The notes under the pieces are model-generated. The model did not search any database, was not told the DNA's origin, and saw nothing but the letters and a program-made list of their open reading frames with translations. Positions 13,001 to 22,915 of a stretch of 64,000 nt of DNA are shown here, one piece after another (within the stretch, counting starts at the first letter, position 1; every line of letters begins with the position of its first letter). The DNA comes from Brachionus rotundiformis (lineage: Eukaryota > Rotifera > Eurotatoria > Ploima > Brachionidae). The position numbers and the translations under genes are program-made. The DNA lies in the NCBI GenBank assembly GCA_016802295.1, contig JAESIW010000207.1, forward strand, positions 265,978 to 329,977. Direction: 5' to 3'.

Positions 13001-15673
13001 CTACTTCCTTTTATCTACAGTTTATTGAATCCCCTTAGAAGAGATACAACAGTCGTGTTCCTCAAGGTTCTGTCCTCAGTCCCCTTTTATTCATTATATA
13101 CATAAATGGTTTACTTGAGAGTATCCAAAACAGTTCGAAAGCGTATGCTGATGAAAACAAGATTATAACCACAATAGTAGATTCTTCCTCTAACTACAAG
13201 TTACAACTCGACATTGATAATATATGTAAGTGGTCGAGGGACTGGTCTGCTCAGCTTAATGTAGAGAAATGTAAAGTTGTCCAACTTGGTAGCAACAATC
13301 CAAAACATGATTACAAAATTGAGTCTTTTCCACTTAATAAATCAGTATGCGAAAGAGATTTCGGTATATATATCAAAAATGGCCTAAAATGGGACACACA
13401 AGTAACATATGTCACAGCTAAAGTTAATAGGATTCTCGGCATGTTGAAGAAATCGCTAAGATATCCCAACGTTAACAACATTAAACTACTATACACTTCA
13501 ATTGTCAGACCTCACTTAGAGTACGCAATAACCTCTTGGTACCCTTACCTAAAAAAAGATATTGATACGATAGAAAAGATTCAACATTAAAGCAAATAAG
13601 TTGGTTCAAAATTTGAAGCACCTAACTTACTCAACACGCTTAATTAAATACCACCTTACGGACCTAACTTCGAGAAGACTGCGAGGAGATCTGATCCAGC
13701 TGTTTAAGTTAAATAACAAAATTGAATTAGTTGAGTTTAGAAAAGATTTAACAAGTATAACATAGTATAACAAGTATAACATTACATTTAACCTATGGTC
13801 AAAGTGGTCAAGATTTAAGAAGGCATTCAAAAACTCTACGTCGTGAACAGATAAATAACTGCTTTTTGAGTTTCCAGGGAATTCGGTCACCCCATTAGCC
13901 CATGCACTCGTCATTAACTTGCCTAAGATCTTTTTTCCCTAGCCATTCAGGATAAATTTTATTTTAATTTATTTAGATTTAAAAAATAAAATTTTTATTT
14001 TAGATTAATTAATTTATCTCTTTAATAACTTAAAACTCTGATTTTTTTTAATTTTTAGCTTTTGTGAAATTTGGTACAAAATAAATGAATAGAACATAAA
14101 TTAACTTTTTTCCAAAGGTTTTTACTAGTTCTGTAAATGCAACATCAAAAGTTGCATCAAAAGCTCAAGTCTGCTAATAATGTGCAAAATCTCTGTAAAA
14201 TTTGTCCACAATTAAGTACTGCATTTGCAGAGTCTTACCAAAATGTGTTACATTTACAGAACTTGCTTTTGATCTTTAGAATAAAATGTCATAAGAATTT
14301 TTAACATTTTGTTCTGTTCTATTGTACTAAATTAAACAATATCTATTTTTATAAATAAATATTTACATTGAGAAATTTGTACAAGTGCAAGATGAGTCAA
14401 TGCATTGAGTTTTTTGACTTGTTGTCCGGCACTCATAGTTATGTGTACATGGGAAATTAAACTCTTTGGCATCGACACACTTAAATCCATTCCAGTATTG
14501 CTCGGGGACCGAATTTCTGCTACAATCGCACATGTTTCCATTCGATTCTACATCACAATTACAGTCTTCATCAATGCAGAGCAAATTTTCATCCGGATTA
14601 CATTGGTTGTCATTGGTGCAACCTTTTTGCCCATAAGTAAGCAGACATCTGGATTCTCTGGCTGACCATGTGTGAAATGGCTTACAAACACATGTGTTGG
14701 ACTCACAAATGAGACCTTTTTCAGACCAACATTCTAGATTTGTGTCACACCGCTGGTTTAACAGTTTTTGAGGGACACATTTATCTTCAAAATAGTTATT
14801 TCCTGTACAAATACAATGCGAATTGTTACAAACCATGTCTTGTAAACACATCTCACTTGCAAAACATGGCTCCAATTCTCCCACTCTATCAACACAAATA
14901 TTAACATCAAAATATTGGGATTTATCACAAACACCTTTAAAATTTTTTTATTTTTTTTGTTTAATTTTTATCTTTTAAATTACATTGTGAGCCATTACAA
15001 TAAAGCAATTGGGACTCCAAGCATTCAAAAGAATTATTACACGGTTGAAGATTGGTTTTTTTTGGCAAGCATTTTTGGCCATTCCAATAGTGTAAATCGG
15101 CACACTCACAAGTGTTTGTTAACGAAGAGCAAAATGTATTTTCAGTCAATGTTTTACAAGGTTCATTTGGTGAACAATCAGATCTATATGTTTTTGATTC
15201 AGCACACTTTGAACCATCCCAGTAGTTTTCATTATTTGCTTCGTTTATGCAGGTACAAGTTCGATAAGATGACTCACTTGGAACTGTCAATTGGCAATCT
15301 AAATTTTCTGAATCATTACATTCTGAGCTTTGGTTGCAAAATGGCTGTTGGTAAGTCAGCCTACATCCGATTGACTTCGGTGACCAAGTGAATCTCGGAG
15401 ATGAACACAAACAAACTCCATTTTGGCACGTAAGACCCAAATCTTGTCTACACTCATGATCTCTTCTGCATGAACCATCGATCATGCTTTTTTTAGCACA
15501 AGATGATGTAGCTTTTTCAAAAAAACTGTATCTTTGACATCTACATTCAAATCTAAACGAGCAAAACATTGGTTCAAGACACATTACATCCGAAGAACAA
15601 CTCTCAAATTCATTTAACTTTGGCATACATTTTGATTCTGAATGTTTAAAGTATTCTTTTTGGCTGCAAGAAC
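10084..15673 (-). CDS. Secreted multi-module cysteine-rich (EB-like) protein with C-terminal lectin-like domain
   Basis: Three minus-strand exons can be joined with consistent phases: 14984-15673, 14367-14934 and 10084-11110 (introns 49 bp and 3,256 bp). Each exon encodes a homologous unit of roughly 190-240 residues with the same cysteine grid: CxC...YF...C...LxEFExC...MCL...C, then C...EC...GLxC...CxC...FTWS..., C(R/L)xTY...C...(E/Q)C, YWDG..C and a closing ECxxxxxxC. The last exon ends in a domain starting CPEQSLYFREKCYYF that resembles a C-type lectin-like fold, and stops at 10084. The module resembles the EB domain of invertebrate secreted proteins. No signal peptide exon is assigned; 16353-16631 is a weak candidate. 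Because an acceptor (TTTAATTTAAAG) precedes 15673, more upstream exons are expected. The large intron holds a LINE and two MITEs. Gene boundaries are inference; exon reality is well supported. Confidence 0.75.
11486..11721. mobile_element. 236-bp MITE, copy 1 (long terminal inverted repeats)
   Basis: Ends are AGCAAAGTAAAATTTTTGAT and its reverse complement. The inverted repeats run about 78 bp on each side with few mismatches, leaving a short AT-rich centre. A second copy of identical length sits at 16014-16249 in the opposite orientation and is nearly identical. It has no coding capacity. It lies inside the large intron of the cysteine-rich gene. Confidence 0.85.
11925..13920 (+). pseudogene. 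Degenerate CR1/Jockey-type LINE reverse transcriptase
   Basis: Starts in the linker before RT (TTDPTTIANRLNDYFKSVF), then LNKSMGPDMIN, the LLHKGGNRLQPSNYRPI block and QHGFLPQRSCSTNLLE. The first catalytic region reads VNTEFSKAFEKV, with the usual Asp replaced. About 340 bp of unrelated sequence (12699-13040), with a 10-bp hairpin (TCACTTCAAC/GTTGAAGTGA), interrupts the frame before VPQGSVLSPLLF. The active-site box is YADE instead of YADD. It ends with degenerate GDLIQLFKLNN sequence. Several stops and shifts; inactive. It lies in the intron of the minus-strand cysteine-rich gene, opposite in direction. Confidence 0.85.
14062..14334. mobile_element. Palindromic foldback element (AATTTGGTAC family)
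   Basis: Left arm contains GAAATTTGGTACAAAAT and GTTCTGTAAATGCAACA. The right arm carries the complementary forms (TGTTACATTTACAGAAC, TTGTACTAAATT). The arms are imperfect inverted copies over most of the element. Related palindromes are at 38731-39003 and 44925-45215. This copy ends 32 bp from the splice donor of a cysteine-rich exon. Confidence 0.6.
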
Positions 15674-15899
15674 CTTTAAATTAAATTATAAGCCTATTTT
15701 AAAAAATTCTTTAAAAAATAGATCATATAAAGATTGGCTTGCATTTAATGTTGCACTATAAATTAATTAGAAGCTGCACTTTTTTTTATACCAAACTGCA
15801 CTATATTATTTCCAAAAAGTACTACATTATTTAATGTGCACTGAATTATTCGGTTTTTTACCAAAATAATTCAAATCAGAACTTTTATATTTCAAAGCT

Positions 15900-16013
15900 T
15901 TACTATATAAATCACCTTGATATTCAGAAACAACTAGACGCAATTTCTGAATATGGTAAAACCAATGGAATAAAATATAATCCTGAAAAAACACTTTATA
16001 TGGCTTTTAACGA
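15900..16013 (+). pseudogene. Short LINE reverse transcriptase fragment
   Basis: Reads HLDIQKQLDAISEYGKTNG followed by IKYNPEKTLYMAF, the segment just after the YADD box in non-LTR elements. It is cut off exactly at the left end of the MITE at 16014, which suggests the MITE inserted into, or was joined to, this fragment. Confidence 0.5.
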
Positions 16014-16249
16014 AGCAAAGTAAAATTTTTGATCAAATTTCAAGCGCTCAATCTTGCTCAAACATTTTTAGATGCGCAATTAAATTTCATCGCTGATTTT
16101 TTATTCTTTTAACATTTCAGAGCTTTATTTTCAAACTTTTGGAAAAAAAGGATTGTAATTTCTAAAAATGCAATGAAATTTAATTGCGCATCTAAAAATG
16201 TTTGAGCAAGACTGAGCGCCTGAAATTTGATCAAAAATTTTACTTTGCT
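16014..16249. mobile_element. 236-bp MITE, copy 2 (inverted relative to copy 1)
   Basis: Same length and ends as 11486-11721, but the asymmetric centre is reversed, so the two copies are in opposite orientation 4.3 kb apart. Terminal inverted repeats are about 78 bp. No clear target duplication is visible at either copy. The type of transposase that mobilised it is unknown. Confidence 0.85.
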
Positions 16250-16352
16250 GATTAAGGAAAAAAATTGCTTAATTATTCAATTGAGATTTTAACAAAATAT
16301 ATTTTTACTATTAATCAGGTTAATTTTCTAAAGAGAAACAACTAAATTTTTT

Positions 16353-16631
16353 TTAAACCAAACTAATAAAGTATTTCTTTGATGAATATGAGCCATGATT
16401 ATTACATCGAATATTTATCAGGAACTGATAGTAAGAACAACCTAAAGGATTTTGTTGGCGTTCTAAATAAATTTCCAAGGCAGGTACAGTCTTGGTTTTA
16501 AAAAAGTATGAGGATTCAGAATGGAATTTAGTTAAAAATAAAAATTTTGGTGCACCAATGGGTACTAAGCACAATCTTTCATTAAATGAATATTTCCATA
16601 ATGGAATAATCAGCAAGATAAATTTCAACAT
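16353..16631 (-). CDS. Candidate signal-peptide exon, unknown protein
   Basis: A 92-codon ATG frame begins MLKFILLIIPLWKYSF, a plausible secretion signal, followed by a region with several cysteines and no recognised domain. It lies upstream (minus strand) of the cysteine-rich gene and could be its first exon, but phase does not join cleanly to 15673. The MITE and a LINE fragment lie in between. Equally it may be spurious. Confidence 0.3.
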   Translation of the reverse strand: MLKFILLIIPLWKYSFNERLCLVPIGAPKFLFLTKFHSESSYFFKTKTVPALEIYLERQQNPLGCSYYQFLINIRCNNHGSYSSKKYFISLV

Positions 16632-16910
16632 TTAAAGAAACAGTACCAACATGCCTGATAGCAGTTATTGGCTAAAATAATCTAATTTATTGAATTGTCA
16701 GGATGTCCAGCAAAAATGCAAGGATCTCCACTCTTAAGTTTTAATAGCTTATTTAATAAGAAATATATTGTAATACAAAAAATAATTTGATTTATTTTTT
16801 TAGTAAAGGAAAATAAATGATTAAAGTTTAGTAATTGTCCTGTTAATAATTAAATTTATTTAAAATTTTTTATAATATTTATTAATAATTTTAAAATTAA
16901 AACAATATAA

Positions 16911-18182
16911 TTATTTATTAAAATTAGCACTTAAAAAGAGTATTTTTAATTCATTTAAATCAAACGAACTTTTAGACTTTAATTTAGAAGCTTTGAGCAA
17001 ACGACTAAAATCCTTGTTGTCAAATTTTCTGCCATGTTTATGCCAATATTTGACAAAAATATCAAATGCATCTTGATAGCCTACTTCTCTTTTATTGTCG
17101 ATCACCTCAAAAACTTGATCAATAAAAAACTCGACAGAATTGGAAGCTTTCAAAGAAGATAGGTCACATCTTAAAAGACTCTTTAAAAAATGGTTCGTGT
17201 CCAGACTTTTAGTGGGAATATTTTTCCTATAATTATAAACAAAGTCTTTATAATGACCAAGACCTTCTTTGTCCAAATCAATAAGCTTTAGTGCTTCTAT
17301 GTCACCTTCTAGCTCAGGAGGCTCAAATTCTCCGCCATCTTCAAACAATTTGTCACAATTTTTCAAATGTTCTCTTAGCTCTGGATAATCATCCAGCTTC
17401 TTAAGGCTTTTACCATATTTTTTGGCATAATCATGTGGATCTGCTTTTACCACTCCCAAAAAATCATATCTCTTTTCAATATCTATCTCTGGTATTTGCC
17501 AATCAACAACAACATTCTTGGGATCCTTTACAATTTTAACCGGACTTGATGATCTTTGATAAATTACTCGACGCTTTCTGGTCGAGTATGGCAACCATCT
17601 TTCGATTATGAGGGTGGGTGGTCTGGGCGGTAGAGGTGGTAGCCGTTCGATTATCACTTTTCTAGGCGGTGGTGGTAATTTTTTTCCACTTACAATGATG
17701 ACTTTTTTATCAACTTTAACAGGAGGTGGTGGAGGTTGTTCGCGAATGACCAACGGTTCTGGAGTCTTTGGCTCAGGAGGCTTTTGGCGAATTACCAATG
17801 GTGGAGCAGGTGGAGTGGGTATGTCAGGGTCTTTTTTTATTAGAATGGGAGATGGACTTTTAGGAGTTGGTGGTTTCAGATATCTAATGGCCAGTTTCTG
17901 AACATAATTAAGCTGATTTGTTGTCTTTTTAGTCACTATCAATGGATTTGCATCTTCATTAAGTTGGTAATGCTCTAGGCCTACATTCTCATGCCATCTC
18001 TGAATTTCATTCTTGTTCAGGAGAAGATAGTTTTCATTTTCATAGGATATTTTCTCAGTATTGCCGAACTCAAGAGGAGCATTTGATCGAAGTATCTTTA
18101 GTTCGACATCTGACAAAAATTGGTTATCAATTAATGGACTAGTTGGAGTTGAGTTAATCATAGAGTTAGATTTTTTTGACAA
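16911..18182 (-). CDS. Proline-rich protein with repeated P-x-VI(I/E)R motifs, unknown function
   Basis: Single-exon frame of 423 codons with an ATG start. Residues about 90-210 hold at least five repeats in which proline runs alternate with hydrophobic-basic clusters (APPLVIRQKPPEP, EPLVIREQPPPPP, PPPRKVIIERLPP, PPTLIIERWLPY), followed by TRKRRVIYQR. The last 200 residues are charged and helical without a recognised domain. No signal peptide or membrane span. The IERWLPY...KRRVIYQ block resembles V/P-rich cortical cytoskeletal repeats such as alveolins/articulins, but I could not confirm this. Composition and length make it clearly coding. Confidence 0.75.
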   Translation of the reverse strand: MSKKSNSMINSTPTSPLIDNQFLSDVELKILRSNAPLEFGNTEKISYENENYLLLNKNEIQRWHENVGLEHYQLNEDANPLIVTKKTTNQLNYVQKLAIRYLKPPTPKSPSPILIKKDPDIPTPPAPPLVIRQKPPEPKTPEPLVIREQPPPPPVKVDKKVIIVSGKKLPPPPRKVIIERLPPLPPRPPTLIIERWLPYSTRKRRVIYQRSSSPVKIVKDPKNVVVDWQIPEIDIEKRYDFLGVVKADPHDYAKKYGKSLKKLDDYPELREHLKNCDKLFEDGGEFEPPELEGDIEALKLIDLDKEGLGHYKDFVYNYRKNIPTKSLDTNHFLKSLLRCDLSSLKASNSVEFFIDQVFEVIDNKREVGYQDAFDIFVKYWHKHGRKFDNKDFSRLLKASKLKSKSSFDLNELKILFLSANFNK

Positions 18183-18589
18183 TAATTTTTAAAGAAATAA
18201 AATTTATTTTTAAAATAATAAAGTGAACATTAAAAAAACTTGTTTTCAATTAATTTAGGGAAAATTCTATATCTACCAAAAACAAAGATGCAAACTGGAA
18301 CAAAAAATAAAATTTTTTAATTGTTCATTAACTAATGGAGAGAGCTAAGAGAGCGCATTTTTTATACTTACAAAAAAGATTCATTAATTAAAGGAAATTT
18401 AATTAGAAAAAGTTTCAAAAATATGTAGCTATCTATTTTGGATAATAATATTTGTAAAGATTTTTAAATGTTTACTCAAAAAGGACTTGATGATTCATTT
18501 AAAAATATTTTTTTTATAAATAAAAAGTTTATTTAACGAATAATTTAAAAAATGATGATGAATTAGTTGTAATTAATTTCATAGTTCAT
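18183..18589. other. Intergenic, no gene seen
   Basis: Short gap between two minus-strand genes. It holds the promoter of the proline-rich gene's neighbour region and the 3' end of SSR3-A. No distinct motif noted. Confidence 0.4.
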
Positions 18590-19272
18590 TTACTTTGATG
18601 TCGATAATAATGCCAATAGAGCAGATGCGATTCCCATGGATAGAATATAGTTGAAAAGTGGTGTAAAATTTTTGAACAAAACGAACGAAGCGACCAGCAA
18701 TATGAACAAGAACAAACTGTTATTGTAGAAAATAGAATAAGTTGTTGCTTCAAATTCAGCTATTTCATTTCGCTTTCTCAAAGAACTAGTCGAAACAAAA
18801 ACTAGTTAAATAAAACTGTTTGGCCTAAATGCTATACACTTACCGATCGTCGTTTTTCTTATCTTTATCATCCTGAACGGCAGAATCAAGATTTTGAAAT
18901 ATTCTAGTGAAATTATCAAATTTAAAAAATAAATCTAATATTGACAGTTTTAACTTGAGCTTACTTGTGTTTGAGCACAAATTTTACATTTTTGTAAGCA
19001 AAGCTAATCATGTAGGCAGTTAGCAGAGTTACAATTGCATAAAAAATGTAATTGCTTGTTGGTTCCAGTTGATGAATTTTCCAGTAAAGCCCTTTAAAAT
19101 ACATTAGGGTGAATTTCGAAAAACAAATGTAAAAATTACATATGGGAACTGCAGCAACAATAGCAGCATTGCCGTAGAATAAAGCTGAAGATTTGGTTGA
19201 TAGATCCCGGCTGTAGTCTTGTAGGAGAGCTTCTTCCTCTTGGCTAAGATTTTTCTTCGATTTTGCTGACAT
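18590..19272 (-). CDS. SSR3: Translocon-associated protein gamma (TRAP-gamma), copy A
   Basis: Four exons: 19140-19272, 18965-19091, 18844-18903 and 18590-18785, with introns of 48, 61 and 58 bp. The spliced protein matches animal SSR3 along its length: LLQDYSRDLSTKSSALFYGN, then AAVPIWLYWKI across the first junction, YKNVKFVLKHK, a short acidic loop, EFEATTYSIFYNN, and a hydrophobic C-terminus ending STSK. It is a four-helix ER membrane subunit of the TRAP complex that assists Sec61 during translocation. Intron 1 has a length divisible by three and no stop, so the unspliced frame looks continuous. The intron must be removed to recover the conserved WLYW. A second copy lies at 42088-42786. 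Confidence 0.92.
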
Positions 19273-20718
19273 TTTTCGAATTGAATAGATATTTTAAGCG
19301 ATTATCAGTTTTCAATCTTTTAAATAGTGAAATGTTAGTTTTTCTACGTCACTAAAATGACACTTTCAATCATTTCCTTGAACTTTTTGTTATTTAAAAT
19401 ATGATATTATATTGATATATATTATAATAAAGAATACTTACTAGTTAATTAATTGTATGATGACTTAAAAAATGACCTATAATATGAAAATAATAAACTA
19501 TAAAAAAATTATTTAAATTTCTGGTTTTTAAAATTTTTTCTTTATCAGAATAATAAATTTAGTGACAGATAGTTTAGTTAAGTAATAAGCAATAAGTGTG
19601 AACTAATTTTCATATTTTCAAATAATTAAACAAAATATGTATACAATATACTTGAATTTATTTTTAAAAATGCGAAATTTCATAAAAAATTATTTAAGAA
19701 TTATTTTTGATTTTATTTCAATTGTCTATAAACAAAATAGTGAACAAAATGAATCTGAGGTACCACCGGTTTAAATTAGTTTTCTTGTTTTTTTCAAATT
19801 TTTTTAATTATTTTAACTATGACTAAGAAAAATTCTATTAAGTATATTTTCCTAATGCTCAATATAATTTTTTATCTTATCATTAAGTTTATTCAAAAAA
19901 ATTTATTTTTTTATTTGGTACCAAATGATTCAATCAAAAATTGACCATAATAAGAATAAGAACTTAATTTTTTATGAGCACATTTTTGTAAACAATTTCC
20001 TTTTTAAGAGATTTAAATTTTCTCAGAATAAAAAGATAATATAAAAGGATTGAACTATATTAATTTATTTATTTTAAATATTTTGAGTAAATCCTAAAAC
20101 CAAATGGGTCTTGATGCTTCTTTTTAGCCAAGCGATCGAGAGTTTAAAATGAGATAAAAATAAAAATATGTTTAAGACAAAGTGCGAAATGAATATATTT
20201 ATAAGATAAGCTTAGATAAAATTAGGTAGACTTTAACTAAAACGATATTATTTTCTGAGTTGAGCTTAAGAGCTGGATAAGTAATCAATTTGCGAGGTCG
20301 AGATGGATCCAGTGGAACCTCATGGTAATCAGTAGATAAGTTAAGCTTGTATTTTGTTTTATCTATAGCTCGTAAAATTTATTGTGAAATTTTTTCTTAG
20401 AGATTTATTAGTGTACCATTAGTGAACTGCAAAAAATAATATCCTCTTAAAGAAAATTTATTAATTTTTTTTTAAATGTACCAAGTCATTTCACCTTTTT
20501 AAAATCTAAAACTTATTAATGACTTTTTATTTGGTACAAAGAGCATATTAACCATATAAAAAAAATTAAATTACTTAATATTTGTTACTTTGGATGAAGA
20601 CTTGCCAGGTTTTGGATATAGATGAATGGAGTTTAGTTAAATTTTGAGTTGTTTGTTGTATTTTGGACTTGGTGGTTTTAAATCAAGGAGTAAAGGGTAA
20701 ATCAAATAAAAATCTGAG
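19273..20718. other. Intergenic, no gene seen
   Basis: AT-rich with no supported gene. Sequences resembling the AATTTGGTAC palindrome family occur near 20390-20540 but are too diverged to delimit. Confidence 0.35.
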
Positions 20719-21624
20719 AAAGTCAAATAAAAATCTGGGAAACTCATACGAAAAAAAATTTTTTTTGCCCAACCGATAAAATCATAAAAAAGACTTTTTT
20801 TTCTGGCTAAGTCATACAAAAAATTCTTAAATCTGGTAAAGTCATATAATACTAGGGTAAAGTCAAACAAAAATAATTTTGTTTTTTTTTAATACAAAAT
20901 TTATTGATTATTAATTAAATTACGGATAAAAAAGTGACACAGAAATAAACGAATACAAAAAAAACTTTAATCTTTTTTTAAACAAAACTTAGCTAAGCTA
21001 TATCTTCCTACTTTCTTTTTTGATTTATTTACAAATTTTGATTCCAAATTTAAACCTTTGTATTTTTTTTTATCATAACGCAGCCAACCAAAATATGGCT
21101 ACAGATACCTTTATCCAAATAGGGTGAACAAGAACATATATTGCATTCAATACAACTACAGTCCTCATTTGTTATTTCTACATTATCAATATCTCCATTT
21201 TTATGTTTATACTTAAAAATATATAAGTCATTTGAACCATCATTTGAATCATTTAACAATTCAAGTTTATTCGATTTAATTACTCTTTCACAGTCTTTCA
21301 ACAGCATTTTACCCACTTTGGGAAACCAACAAGGAGCTTTTGAATTCAATGATTCAAATTTAACGCATTTTTCAAAAATACCCAACACTGGTAACATATT
21401 ATATTTAATACGATTACTAAAAAAATCTTTAAGAACCCGGTTGTAACTCTCAATTGGTGAATTACTCATTGCATCACCAGGATCTGTCAAGTAAGTAATC
21501 GTATTAAATATAATATGTTACCAGTGTTGGGTATTTTTGAAAAATGCGTTAAATTTTATAATTTTATCGGTTGGGCAAAAAAAATTTTTTTTCGTATGAG
21601 TTTCCCAGATTTTTATTTGACTTT
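20719..21624 (-). mobile_element. Rearranged MULE-type element with SWIM-finger transposase fragment
   Basis: The frame at 21050-21490 (minus) reads as the C-terminal part of a Mutator-like transposase: SNSPIESYNRVLKDFF, then a SWIM zinc finger (CSC...LDKGICSH). The catalytic domain is missing. Outer arms 20719-20783 and 21561-21624 are inverted repeats that share AAGTCAAATAAAAATCTGGG. A second inverted repeat of about 60 bp (21357-21417 against 21496-21555) duplicates the 5' part of the frame in reverse. The right flank therefore looks like an inverted, internally deleted copy of the same element. Confidence 0.7.
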
Positions 21625-22423
21625 AAACCTCACCCTAAATCAAGGTTTAGTTTTGTGATATTTTTTTTTTTATAAGAAAGCTAAACCAAAATCTAAACAT
21701 AAATTTTCAGATGCTGAAATGGTAGTGTGCCAGTGAAATGGTAAGTTCCAGTCTGTTTGGTCTAAGATTGTGAAAATCAGTATCTTATCAAGTTGTTTAT
21801 CTTGATATTTAAACTATAAAGTTGATATTAATTGCCATGGTAATTGATGCCATAATTGTCTAAAATCTAAGCTCATATTTATATTTCAATTTAAACCTTT
21901 ACCATAAAAATGTTACCTTTACCATTTTTTTTCCATTTATGCATCTTATTCACATTTTCCATAAGCTATATACAAATAAATTTAGGTTATAATTCGTGTA
22001 ATTTGTTTTTATTTAACATGGTTTAATTTTTAAATTTTTAGTAATATACTCCTTTAGTGGCGGGGGAATAAACACTTTGCCAAAACAATAGTGAACTTTG
22101 GATCATAAACATAGTTTGAAAATTCTCTATGAAAATATAATAGACAAAAATTTAATTTATTAGTCTTGATTTTATTTCCTAAATCCTTTGGACAATATCT
22201 GTATTTTCCATATATCTTATCCAAAAGCGTGACCATTCTAATTTTTCACTATATTTTTTAGTTTAAATTATTTTTTTTTAAAAACAAATTTTGTTTTGTG
22301 TCAACTAAATGGTCCACAATTCTTAACCATAGTGCTAACAAACTTTTAATAATTTTTTTCTAACTAAAAAATGTAAAAATAAGCTTTTTAAATCTTAATT
22401 CAAATTTATTCTTTAAATTTTAG
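21625..22423. other. Intergenic; one weak minus-strand frame
   Basis: A 60-codon ATG frame at 22054-22236 (minus) has mixed composition but no recognised similarity and no splice support. Nothing else was found. Confidence 0.3.
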
Positions 22424-22576
22424 CTTGACCAAAAGCAGTCTGTTCCTAGAAACATACCAATTGAAAATAATTTAGCAATTAAAAGTGTGATTGGCCATTT
22501 TAACCACTATATTAAGAATTTAAATAATAAAACTCATATGAAAATTAATGACATAATCAATTTAATTTCAATGTAG
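22424..22576 (+). CDS. Possible terminal exon of an unknown gene
   Basis: A good acceptor (TTTAAATTTTAG) is followed by 50 open codons with non-repetitive composition (…NLAIKSVIGHFNHYIKNLN…) ending in TAG at 22574-22576. No upstream exon was identified and no family is recognised. It is placed here because the frame is cleaner than the surrounding AT-rich sequence. Confidence 0.3.
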   Translation, partial: LDQKQSVPRNIPIENNLAIKSVIGHFNHYIKNLNNKTHMKINDIINLISM

Positions 22577-22915
22577 TATGAGCTTTTGAACTTAGAAAGC
22601 TAACTTAGCTGGAAAATACCCAAAAACCATTAGATAAACAAAAATACTAAGACATTTTTGACCTAAAATTAACACATTTTAAATTATATAATTTTCAAGT
22701 TTTAGATAAAGAAATGTTTATGCTTAAACCAACCACCTATTCTTAAAGATTCGTACTTTTTCGAGCTTAGACTCAGCGTTGAGAATAAACACCTGAATCG
22801 TACAGATTTAAATTAGAGAATTTTAATAAAGGCACTCCTTCTTGATAAGACACTTTATATTGATATAAATTAGCATCAAATAGCTAAAATATTTTTATGA
22901 TTTTTAAACAAAAAT

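Noticed and set aside
17608..17901. Plus-strand Gly-rich open frame opposite the proline-rich gene
   Set aside because: It is the antisense of the proline codons of 16911-18182; Pro on one strand reads as Gly on the other.
18961..19272. Continuous 103-codon frame taken as one SSR3 exon
   Set aside because: It reads through a 48-bp intron without stop; splicing restores the conserved PIWLYWKI, so the continuous frame is misleading.
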